DNA from: CAZRWH01 sp964603905
GTDB taxonomy: Bacteria > Patescibacteriota > Gracilibacteria > UBA1369 > UBA12470
Assembly (NCBI GenBank): GCA_964603905.1
Contig: CAZRWH010000015.1
Coordinates: 1 to 28,764, forward strand
DNA length: 28,764 bases
Direction: 5' to 3'
The notes beneath the pieces are model-generated. The model did not search any database, had not been told where the DNA came from, and was given only the letters and a program-made list of their open reading frames with translations. Each line of letters opens with the position of its first letter. The first letter of the stretch is position 1. Shown here piece by piece: positions 1 to 7,600 of the stretch. A program made the position numbers and the translations under genes.

Positions 1-10
1 TTTAATAGGA

Positions 11-230
11 TTTAATAAAATTAAGTCAAATTTAATAAAACAGGTTAAGATTTGAGAAGGTTTAACAAAAAAGTAAAGACCAAAATAAAATAATAAAAAC
101 GCAACTAAAAAAGTGTAAAACGCTATCAAATTGCAAAAAACATGCTAAAATATAGCTCGTAAACAAAAACAAAAACAAAAACTTGTAAAACTCGGTAAAA
201 CGCGATAAAATATAGCAAGATTTAATAAAA
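11..230. repeat. Phased A-tract array, about 10-bp period
   Basis: Runs of AAAA, mostly preceded by T, recur near positions 17-20, 37-40, 67-70, 87-90, 107-110, 117-120, 137-140, 147-150, 187-190, 197-200, 207-210 and 227-230. The spacing is 10 bp or multiples of it. Recurrent decamers are TTTAATAAAA (11-20, 31-40, 221-230) and NNNNNTAAAA (181-210). An 11-bp direct repeat, TAAAATATAGC, lies at 146-156 and 206-216, exactly 60 bp apart. A hexamer run of CAAAAA units lies at about 164-181. A-tracts in helical phase are known to bend DNA. Its position directly before a small HTH gene suggests a bent promoter or a multi-site operator, but that role is inferred. No gene is visible in 1-242. Confidence 0.75.
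183..211 (+). promoter_or_regulatory. Possible promoter of the HTH gene
   Basis: TTGTAA (183-188) and TAAAAT (206-211) are separated by 17 bp, about 30 bp before the HTH start codon. The match is 4/6 and 5/6 to sigma70 consensus. The surrounding DNA is so AT-rich that chance matches are easy, so this is only a candidate. Confidence 0.35.
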
Positions 231-242
231 TTAACTCGACCA

Positions 243-413
243 ATGGCATCAAGCCTACTGACAGCTGAGCAAGTGGCCAAGATCTTGCAAGTCCATCACC
301 TGACTGTACTTAAATTCATTAAGCAGAAAAAATTAAAGGCGATAAAACTTGGGCGAGTTTATAGAATCAAAGAGAAAGATTTAGACTCATTTCTAGATAA
401 ATACTATTACTAG
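243..413 (+). CDS. Small excisionase-like HTH DNA-binding protein
   Basis: This gene encodes 56 residues and reads as a nearly complete HTH_17/excisionase-family (MerR-like winged helix) domain. An LTAEQVAKIL-type first helix is followed by a VHHLTVLKFIKQKKL recognition segment. A basic wing, IKLGRVYRIKEKDLDSFL, ends the domain. Such proteins bind DNA and often act as recombination directionality factors or small transcription regulators; which applies here cannot be told. No recombinase or phage gene is visible nearby. The start ATG at 243 gives the full domain, and no Shine-Dalgarno sequence is seen. The gene lies immediately after a phased A-tract array that could be its own binding region (inference). 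It is followed after 56 bp by a zinc-ribbon gene on the same strand, probably co-transcribed. Confidence 0.85.
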   Translation: MASSLLTAEQVAKILQVHHLTVLKFIKQKKLKAIKLGRVYRIKEKDLDSFLDKYYY

Positions 414-469
414 ACAGAAGACAGGAACATCTCATCAAAAATCAAAATTAAAATAGCCTCCTCACCGAA

Positions 470-652
470 ATGCTGATCAACTGCCTCCATTGTGGTAAAG
501 CAATATCAAACAGAAAAGATTTCTGTCCGTACTGCCGCTACGAAATACCTGTCCATCTGCAAGCCGATGCTCGCGAACACCGAAAGCTAAACAAAAACGT
601 CCTCAAAGAAAGATACCAGGGGACTATTTTGTCACATGTGTTTAAGAGGTAG
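470..652 (+). CDS. Small zinc-ribbon protein
   Basis: The product has 60 residues. The N-terminal half is a zinc-ribbon knuckle pair: C5-x2-C8 and C19-x2-C22, with GKAISNRKDF between them. This pattern is typical of treble-clef or zinc-ribbon domains that bind one Zn. The C-terminal half is basic and probably helical, with no recognised domain. It lies 56 bp after the HTH gene and before a plus-strand terminator at 742-773, so the two probably form one short transcript. No Shine-Dalgarno sequence is visible. The paired CxxC motifs are the main reason for accepting so short a gene. The function is unknown; nucleic-acid or protein binding is a guess. Confidence 0.6.
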   Translation: MLINCLHCGKAISNRKDFCPYCRYEIPVHLQADAREHRKLNKNVLKERYQGTILSHVFKR

Positions 653-654
653 GT

Positions 655-700
655 AGGCGCAAACCGCAAAGCTAAAACCGCATACAATAAATTTGCGCCT
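655..700. repeat. 9-bp perfect inverted repeat in convergent gap
   Basis: AGGCGCAAA (655-663) is the exact reverse complement of TTTGCGCCT (692-700), with a 28-bp loop. It lies between the convergent zinc-ribbon gene and the last gene of the giant-protein operon. No T-run follows on either strand, so it is not a classic terminator. The arms contain the GGCGCAA heptamer that also appears before the pilin gene. Confidence 0.6.
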
Positions 701-721
701 TTATCCTTTATCCTTGCGCCT
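692..721 (-). repeat. Heptamer repeat, GGCGCAA/GGATAAA type
   Basis: Read on the minus strand this is A plus the heptamers GGCGCAA, GGATAAA, GGATAAA, GGCGCAA. The same block with one GGATAAA unit fewer lies at 21195-21217 on the plus strand. The two copies therefore differ by exactly one 7-bp unit. Confidence 0.8.
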
Positions 722-727
722 AAACGA

Positions 728-1792
728 CTAATCATTACACTGCCTCTTCGCAATCCTGTGCGAGGCCTTTTTTATATCTGGTAAGTAAATAGTCGCAGAC
801 TCATTGACGAAGTAGTTCAGGGTATCAAGTTTTTGCTCTAAGCTTTTGCTAATCTCAGAGCCGCCATCGCCATACAAGAACTTGTATTTTGCGATCAGTT
901 CAGCTTCTTCGATGTCAGAACCGTATCTTGATAATTCAGAAGTGTAGTTGTCGAACAGGGAGACAAGGCTTTGTCCGGCGACTGATGATGCGGTTTCTCC
1001 TTCATCACTACTTGTAGAAGATTCGAACTCTTGATCAAGATACTGAGAAACATTGTCTACCGCAGATATCTCAACATCTAAATGTTTTGTAAAAAACTCA
1101 CCAACACGTCCAAGAGGGGAGCTTTTTGCTCCGGCAGGGTCTTCGTCTGCTCCTTGCTCCTCGCTCCTTGCAGACTCTTTCTCAATCTGTCGATCTGCAA
1201 AAATTTGAGCTATTTCGTTCCACTCCTTCCATTTGTCCCCAATAGCTTTCCAATTAACATCTGAACAGTAAAAATAGGTGTAAATATTGTCTTCGTATTG
1301 TGTTAAAAAGTCTTCAAACATGGAGTAGAAATCTTCATCCACAAACCATCCTTTGTTTAGAACATATTTGTCGTACATCTCTTCTTTCAAAGGGTCTGTA
1401 TTCAAATTTTCATAAAGCTCAGCGATTTCAGTAGAGGTCATTGCATCGGTTTCAGACTTCAGAATATTCCTAACAAAATACATCTCGGCTTTGGTTTTGT
1501 AATACTCTTCGGTGAGTTGGCCGACAGTTTGATAGTCGCACGAATAATAGCGATCTCGAATCGAATCTTGCAGGTCATCAAGCTCTTCTTCGAGCTGCAT
1601 TATATCTGTTAATTGGCACATGTTCTTGGAGAAAATATCTGCCCAATAAACCGAGAAGTTTTCTAAATCTATGCTGGCACGAAGGAAATCCCCAAACCCT
1701 TTTCCGCATGCACGATCGTACTCAGCATATGCTGTGCTGCTTGGGAGCATAAGTAGTGCTAGAAGACAAATTGTTAAATATTTTTTTATCAT
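728..1792 (-). CDS. Exported helical protein, last gene of giant-protein operon
   Basis: The product has 354 residues and no recognised family. A clear Sec signal peptide spans residues 1-23 (basic MIKK, a leucine-rich core, then SSTAYA before the cleavage point). The mature part is mostly charged and helical, rich in Glu, Asp and aromatics, with several cysteines (for example in RACGKG, KNMCQL, YSCDY, FYCSD). An AEMYFVRNIL segment is similar to AEAYFVQQIV in the helical part of the giant protein upstream in the operon (seen by eye). Its start overlaps the stop of the preceding gene by 4 bases (ATGA), which implies coupled translation. A 7-bp repeat run lies inside the gene at 1149-1169. The role is probably as an exported partner of the giant surface protein (inference from operon context). 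Confidence 0.85.
   Translation of the reverse strand: MIKKYLTICLLALLMLPSSTAYAEYDRACGKGFGDFLRASIDLENFSVYWADIFSKNMCQLTDIMQLEEELDDLQDSIRDRYYSCDYQTVGQLTEEYYKTKAEMYFVRNILKSETDAMTSTEIAELYENLNTDPLKEEMYDKYVLNKGWFVDEDFYSMFEDFLTQYEDNIYTYFYCSDVNWKAIGDKWKEWNEIAQIFADRQIEKESARSEEQGADEDPAGAKSSPLGRVGEFFTKHLDVEISAVDNVSQYLDQEFESSTSSDEGETASSVAGQSLVSLFDNYTSELSRYGSDIEEAELIAKYKFLYGDGGSEISKSLEQKLDTLNYFVNESATIYLPDIKKASHRIAKRQCND
742..773 (+). terminator. Rho-independent terminator for the HTH/zinc-ribbon transcript
   Basis: On the plus strand GCCT...CGCA (from 742) pairs with TGCG...AGGC (to 766) around the loop ATCCTG, with a 3-nt bulge on the left arm. A run of six T (768-773) follows. It overlaps the last codons of the convergent minus-strand gene, so the two transcripts overlap at their 3' ends. 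Confidence 0.65.
1149..1169. repeat. Coding heptamer repeat, GCTCCTT type
   Basis: There are three 7-bp units in a row, GCTCCTT, GCTCCTC and GCTCCTT, followed by the degenerate GCAGACT. They lie inside an open reading frame and on the minus strand encode part of an SARSEEQGADED stretch. Seven is not a multiple of three, so gain or loss of one unit would shift the frame. Confidence 0.65.
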
Positions 1793-3471
1793 TCTTTGGA
1801 TTGGATTGTTTCAAGGTTCATTAAGATTTCGTTCAGTTCGTACATGATGGATTGGAAATATAAATTCATTTGATCCATCTCGTAAGAAAGTGATTGATAA
1901 GTTTCTGTCATATTCGCCATCTGTGTTGCGGTTGCAAGCTCTTGGATGTCACGGGCTCTTTGTTCGAACTCTTGCTCTGTCAGAGCAACGATATCTTCGG
2001 TTGTCTCGGATAAAGTTTGGCCTCCTTTTATACCCGTAACAGCGGCTGCGTTAATATCAGAATCTTTGTAAGAAAGTGTCGGGTCATCATCTTCTGGATC
2101 TGCTCCAAAAAGCTCACGGATCCTTGTGCCGAGCAAATCAATTGCGCTTATCGCATCGTCATTCTTTGGTGTCAAAATAGGATTTCCAACCAAGAAAACT
2201 GAGAAGCTTGGTAATATTTTTGCACCATCTTCTTTACAACTTGGATCTTCCATAACATTACCAGTAAGCTTATTGCGAGTCAGTCCGTGTTCAACAACTT
2301 GATTCACAGCCTCACCGATGTAAGAGAAGTGGCATGCCACACAATTAGTTGTTTCCTCATATGCAGGTTCGTCTGCCTCTGTCACAAAGTTGATTTCGAG
2401 ACAGAAAAAGTCACTACAAGGAGTCTCTCTAGACCAGTCTGCAGCATCAGGTGCTTGAAGGTCGGAGCTAGCATTTGAACCTGTATTTTCGCCATCACCA
2501 TTGCCAGAATTACCACTGATGCCGTCATCTAGGTCCACGTTGCCAGAAACATTTTCTACATAGCCGTCGCTATAACTTTGTCCATCAAGGAAGGCGTTTA
2601 AACTGCGTTCGAGGTCTGTATCTTCAAAACACTCAGCTCTTGATGAGAATTCATCGTCTTCGTCATCATCGAGAGATGTTGTTTCATAGTCAAAGTCTGA
2701 AGACGATCCGCTTGAGCTTTCGCTATCTTCCGAAGAGCCATCACTACTTCCGTCTCGCGAGCTTGATGAGTCTGAATCACTCGCGCTTGAACCAAATCCG
2801 CTACCTCCACTTGTTCCATAACCTTCTTCGTTGACTCCTCCGAATAATATATATTCGATGATTTGCAGGTCTGTTATTAGGTCAAATCCAGAGTCAGATG
2901 TGTCTCCATTTGCGAACATCTCTTTTACGAGCGACTGTGAAGTAAGCTCGCTATTCAACGTTTCCAGGGCAAGTTCTTGCTCATAAAACGACATAACAAC
3001 ATCGTATCTATCAAGCAGGGAAGTTATTGCAGAAACATTGGAAGTATGTTCATAAATAGCGGCAGTAGTATCGAACTCTTTGAGGGCGTATAGGTTGCCA
3101 TTCACAACATCTTGCATGTCTTTTGTTGAGTATCCGAAATACTCAGCGGTTGTTTCAAGTGCTGCATCTGCAGGTTCAACTTTAACTTTGTTGTATATGA
3201 GAAGGTAAAGATTTTTGCCGTTTTCATTCCCCGTACTACCGAAAATATTGTCCCAATTTGGATTCGAATCATCGTTAGCATTCATGCCTGCTGCTTCGAA
3301 TAGAGCTTCTGTGTTTTTTTCATAAATTTGCCCATACAAACCTTCAGATGAGTCGTTAGCTTCTGCATCAGGTGGGAAATCGATGTACGAAAACAACGTG
3401 TACGCAGAGATAAACAGCACTACTGCTGTCAAAATTTTTGAGCCCCATTTTTTATCAAAATCTACGTGCAT
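1789..3471 (-). CDS. Exported acidic protein with Ser/Asp-rich linker, giant-protein operon
   Basis: The product has 560 residues and is not recognised. A short basic N-terminus is followed by a hydrophobic segment at about residues 13-32, a signal peptide or anchor; AEA at 36-38 is a possible cleavage point. Residues of about 35-210 are helical. Residues of about 220-277 are a low-complexity Ser/Asp/Gly linker. Next comes an Asn/Gly/Asp-rich stretch and a cysteine-containing region that includes one CVACH at 377-381. The last 70 residues are heptad-like helices with many Met, Gln and Leu. The CxxCH motif would fit a c-type heme site, but nothing else in the protein supports a cytochrome. The start overlaps the upstream stop region by 10 bases, and the end overlaps the next start by 4. 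The context suggests a surface partner of the giant protein. Confidence 0.85.
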   Translation of the reverse strand: MHVDFDKKWGSKILTAVVLFISAYTLFSYIDFPPDAEANDSSEGLYGQIYEKNTEALFEAAGMNANDDSNPNWDNIFGSTGNENGKNLYLLIYNKVKVEPADAALETTAEYFGYSTKDMQDVVNGNLYALKEFDTTAAIYEHTSNVSAITSLLDRYDVVMSFYEQELALETLNSELTSQSLVKEMFANGDTSDSGFDLITDLQIIEYILFGGVNEEGYGTSGGSGFGSSASDSDSSSSRDGSSDGSSEDSESSSGSSSDFDYETTSLDDDEDDEFSSRAECFEDTDLERSLNAFLDGQSYSDGYVENVSGNVDLDDGISGNSGNGDGENTGSNASSDLQAPDAADWSRETPCSDFFCLEINFVTEADEPAYEETTNCVACHFSYIGEAVNQVVEHGLTRNKLTGNVMEDPSCKEDGAKILPSFSVFLVGNPILTPKNDDAISAIDLLGTRIRELFGADPEDDDPTLSYKDSDINAAAVTGIKGGQTLSETTEDIVALTEQEFEQRARDIQELATATQMANMTETYQSLSYEMDQMNLYFQSIMYELNEILMNLETIQSKE

Positions 3472-4079
3472 TCAGTTGTTGATACATCTATAAAATCCGA
3501 AGGCCATTCGGAGGCGCTATCACGCCATTTAGCAAGCTTGCTGTTGTAAGTATCCAAGCTATCGATAATCTCTTCGTACTTGTGGTGAAGAGGGTAGGCT
3601 ATTTGAAGTTCGTTGTACGCGGCGAGGGCAAGATCCATTATTTCCATTGCATAACCTCGTTCAACTTCGATCATTGTGTAGCGAGCTTTCGCTTGTTCTG
3701 TTACAGAAGAGATATAAAGAAGATCGTCTCCCGCATCAACAGCGTAAAGCATGTGGTCATCGAGGCCTTTTTGGAACTCGATGTATTCCGAAACAACCTC
3801 TTGAGCTAGACAGTATGTTGAAGCGTTTGCGGCAGGACAGTTTTCGTCGAAATCCATAACTCCATCACCGCTAACAAGGAGTTTTATTTTGTCGTTAAAG
3901 ATCTGATTAACATTTTTGTGGTATGCGACAATTGCATCTGAGACCTTATTATAATTGTCACGACCATACTTGCTACTATCTGAAGTTGTTGCAGCATCAA
4001 TTATTTGCCAGTTTACAAAAACCGCCATTATCAAAATCGCTAGAGAGATTCGCCAATTTTTAATCAGATTTTTTATCAT
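3462..4079 (-). CDS. Exported helical protein, giant-protein operon
   Basis: The product has 205 residues and matches no family I recognise. The N-terminus (MIKNLIKNWR) precedes a hydrophobic segment at about residues 11-25; cleavage near IDA (27-29) is possible. The rest is predicted helical, with three cysteines in ENCPAA, YCLAQE and the final TTECT, so a disulfide is possible in the mature protein. The C-terminal third has long amphipathic helices (YEEIIDSLDTYNSKLAKW) like those of its two neighbours. That suggests a shared helical-bundle fold, although identity is too low to prove paralogy by eye. The start overlaps the previous stop in ATGA, and the end overlaps the next gene by 10 bases. 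Confidence 0.85.
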   Translation of the reverse strand: MIKNLIKNWRISLAILIMAVFVNWQIIDAATTSDSSKYGRDNYNKVSDAIVAYHKNVNQIFNDKIKLLVSGDGVMDFDENCPAANASTYCLAQEVVSEYIEFQKGLDDHMLYAVDAGDDLLYISSVTEQAKARYTMIEVERGYAMEIMDLALAAYNELQIAYPLHHKYEEIIDSLDTYNSKLAKWRDSASEWPSDFIDVSTTECT

Positions 4080-4690
4080 TCTTTGATGCAGGCTTTTGTA
4101 AATATAACTTGGTCAGACATTAGTGTTAGGTCCCCTTTGAGATACATGACATCGCTAAGCATGTCTCTTAGACGATCATTGATCCATTTGTACTCATCCA
4201 AAATCGCAACAGTTTTCTTAGCACTAGAACTTGCGGTAACTTGCGCGACAAGAAGATCCTCATTCGCAGCGATGTAGTTATCGATCATTTCTGCGCAGAC
4301 AACATTCTTTTCGGAAACATCAGCAAGCAAGTCTCCGGTATTCGCCGAAGTTGCCGATTCAAAAACATCTTTTGTCTCAGAAATATAACGTCGGTACTTT
4401 TCGATGGCGAGCTCAATGAGTTCGTCGCTATTTAAGTTTTCGCTCGTGAACGTATTTACCCAAAATTCTTCAAGCTCGGGATTGGCCTCAGTCAAATATT
4501 CCAAAATTTCCGCTTGGCAGTCGTACTGCTCATTTTGGAGCTCTTGGGCCTCCGCAACGAGCGGCTCTTCGTCCTCTTTTAGTATCTCGATAGCAATGAC
4601 ATCAAAAAAAGCGCTTAGAACGAAGATAACGAGGACTAACAGGAGTAGTTCCCGTGCATTTTGCAGCCAATTTTTGATTTTTATTTTCAT
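4076..4690 (-). CDS. Membrane-anchored helical protein, giant-protein operon
   Basis: The product has 204 residues and is not recognised. The N-terminus (MKIKIKNWLQNAR) leads into a strongly hydrophobic segment at about residues 14-34. No clear signal peptidase site follows, so it is probably an N-terminal anchor with the rest outside. The remainder is acidic and helical, with cysteines in YDCQAE, VVCAEM and the C-terminal KACIKE. A helical hairpin (EYKWINDRLRDMLSDVMYLK) near the C-terminus resembles those in the neighbouring genes. Its ATG overlaps the TGA of the giant gene by 4 bases, so its translation is probably coupled to completion of the giant protein, which would favour a fixed ratio of products. 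Confidence 0.85.
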   Translation of the reverse strand: MKIKIKNWLQNARELLLLVLVIFVLSAFFDVIAIEILKEDEEPLVAEAQELQNEQYDCQAEILEYLTEANPELEEFWVNTFTSENLNSDELIELAIEKYRRYISETKDVFESATSANTGDLLADVSEKNVVCAEMIDNYIAANEDLLVAQVTASSSAKKTVAILDEYKWINDRLRDMLSDVMYLKGDLTLMSDQVIFTKACIKE

Positions 4691-7600
4691 TTAACTTCGT
4701 ATTCGTTACTAACTGAATAAAACTTAGAATTATCAGTATTTGTAATCGCCGCGTGAATTATATCACCCGACATAATTTGTTGACCATTTTCAATTGAAGA
4801 AGGACATGGACAAACAATACATTCATCGGTCACGAAATAAATTCCCGAATCAAGCTCAAGCAATAACGATCCAGAAAGATAATCGTCAGACGGATCCAGC
4901 GGATCGCTTCCACGATTTACTTCTACTCCATCCCAAACACCTCCATAGTCTGTATCAGGATTCCAAGGGTCTGTGCCGTAGATGTTGGTTTCGTCATTGT
5001 TACTCAACGTATCTCCATCCCAGTCATCATCACTATCATCCAAAATATCTGTTCCAAGGATAGCTTCTTCTCCGTCCAGAACTCCACCGAAATCTGTGTC
5101 AGGATTTCCAGGGTCACTTCCGTAGATATTTTCTTCCTCCCAATCACTTAGTCCATCTCCATCAGTATCAACCGTGTAACAGTTGTAAGCGTGAAGAGCT
5201 CTCACAGACATCTCAATAAACTCATAACGAGTAATAGGTTCTGTAGGGGACTGAGCCTCCTCCGCTGTCACAATAAAGTTGTTGTCACCCGCAGACGCAC
5301 CGAGTAGGTAAGGATCCAAGTCTTGGGCAATCTCCATATAAGGAGTCCACCAAGGCTCTCCAATTTCAACGTCTCCAAGTTCAATAAATCCTTCTTTGTC
5401 CAGAGCTTCCAAGATGATCTTAGTAGCTTCAGCTCTTGTAATTGTCGATCCAGGACGGAATGCAGTCAGGCCTGTCTCAGGATCGATATCAGCTAGATAA
5501 CCTGTGATAAATCCTCTTAGATAAGACTCTTTTGTCTCGTCGTAATACCAAGGAAGGTTATCTGAATAATCAATATCGTAGAATACTTGAGGAGCTTCAA
5601 ACGCCTCCTCTCCAGGGGTAATACAAAGGATAGCTAAGATGATCTTAGTGAATTCAGCACGATTGATTTCACGTTCAGGCAAGAAGTAAGTAAGTCCGTT
5701 TTCGTCGTAGCCGCTCAAAATTCCTTTCTCAACCATGTCATACATATCAAGGAAGAGAGGATCATCAACATCAACATCAGCAAACGGCATCACGACAGGT
5801 ACGGTAGGGTCTAGACCGTTAATTACCTCAGTGTAATCATCAAGTCCGTCATCGTCAGTGTCAGAATCATTTATGTCAGAACCTGCATCAATTTCTTCCG
5901 CATTCGAAAGTCCATCACCATCGTTATCAGCAACATCATCAGATCCGTCAACAGGGTTCATACCGTGAATCAATTCGATTTCATCAGGCACTCCACCTCC
6001 ATCAGAATCTTTCAAATTGATGTCTCCATCCAAATCAGACATCAATGGAAGACCAAGCTCTTGGGTGGTTTTTTCATAAACATCAGAATCCAAAGCAATA
6101 TAAATCTCAGCCAAATTCTCACCAGCATAAGTCATCTCAATAATGAGTGGCTCAGAAAGCTCAGAAGCTTCCTGAAGCTCAATATCAAAAGTGTCATTAA
6201 GGATATAAATATTTCCATCTGAACCTATAAGAGCAAACCTCTCATCATCCAAGACAACCTCCACACTCCCAGGGAATACAGGATCACTAGCACCGATTTT
6301 GTTGATTTCAAAGTCCCAAGAATTAACAACCTTCATATGAACTCCAGTCATCCCAGCAATGCTGTCCTCCGTGAACTCAAAGCCACTATCCTCGATAGTA
6401 ACATCAGTATTTGGATCGGTAACAAGAAGGATGCTTTGAAGGATTTCTCCACTAGCAATTTCATAAACAATCAGACGAGTAGGCCACTCAAGATCGGTTG
6501 GCAAGATGTCCGCAGCATAACGATCATCAGTAATTAGAAGTTGCCCGGTTTGAGTACTAAACTCAGCAACGGTTTCACCTGCATCATTCAGGATCAAAAT
6601 CTTGCTCTCAATATCCAAATCATTTACCTCGAATTCACCAATGTCATCTGTGTAGAATTTTCCGTTTGCATCAGAAGACTCTGTCGTGAGCTGTGTTACA
6701 ACGGAAGCCCGATCTCGTATCAAAATAAACGGTAGATCTTCTGTCGCAGGGTTGGTGTAACCCTCAACAATACCTGTTGAAGCGTCAGCATCAGTTATAT
6801 AAATATCTGGTACGTAAACGTTAATTGTGACGAGTTGAGATCCAGCATTTCCAGCTTCATCAACAACCCAAAGCTTCACATAATGTGTGCCAGCTTCATC
6901 ATAAGGGCCAATCTCCATCTGTGGATCGTCCATGTCGTTTGTATTCACCCCGTCTCCATCTGAATCAGAAGTTGGATCGAGGTCTTGGTAATAATCTATG
7001 TCGTTTTCGCTGTCTCCATCGCCATCAGAATCTGTGTCGAGGTCGGTATCCCAGTAGTACTTAACGATTTCAGAATCGGTATCAAACGAACCTGAAGCAT
7101 CAAGTTGATCCGTAGCAAATATAGCAATATCTATCGAGCTTGCGCCGGCATCAGGGTAAGGAGAGCTATCGTCAGCACAGACTTGAGGTGCGAGCAGTAC
7201 GGTGTTAGAAGTTGTTCCATATACGCCACTATCAGAAACTGAAACAACTTGCGAGTAGTAGGTTCCATTTTCGAAGTATGTCGAAATCGAAGGGGAGTCA
7301 GGATTAGCCAAGTTATCAAAGAAGTAAGTTTGTCCTTCTTCAAGTAGAACTTGAGTTCCTCGTAGAAGAGTAATAGTCGCATCTTCATCTGTGATTTGGA
7401 TTCGGTGCTCAGGGTATAGGAGTATACCTTCGACAAGAGTCTGTTCTTCGATTTCTTGAGATGTGTCGATTATTTCAATCGATCCTTTTTCAACTCGGAT
7501 ATCTAGGTCAGTTGTTAAGTTGGTTGGGATTGTAAATGAAGTGTTTTGTGAAAGCAAAATTGAGAAGTCCTCATCAGCTCCAAGGTCTATTGTGATCTCA

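Noticed and set aside
1..242. Replication origin (oriC)
   Set aside because: AT-rich with repeats, but no DnaA boxes of the TTATCCACA type and no dnaA or dnaN gene nearby.
62..280. 72-residue hydrophobic frame on the minus strand
   Set aside because: It is the reverse of the A-rich phased repeat block and overlaps the real HTH gene; its Phe/Leu-rich content comes from T-runs.
2329..2340. 12-bp palindrome GTGGCATGCCAC as an operator
   Set aside because: It lies deep inside a coding region and encodes VACH; no promoter is nearby, so chance is the simpler reading.
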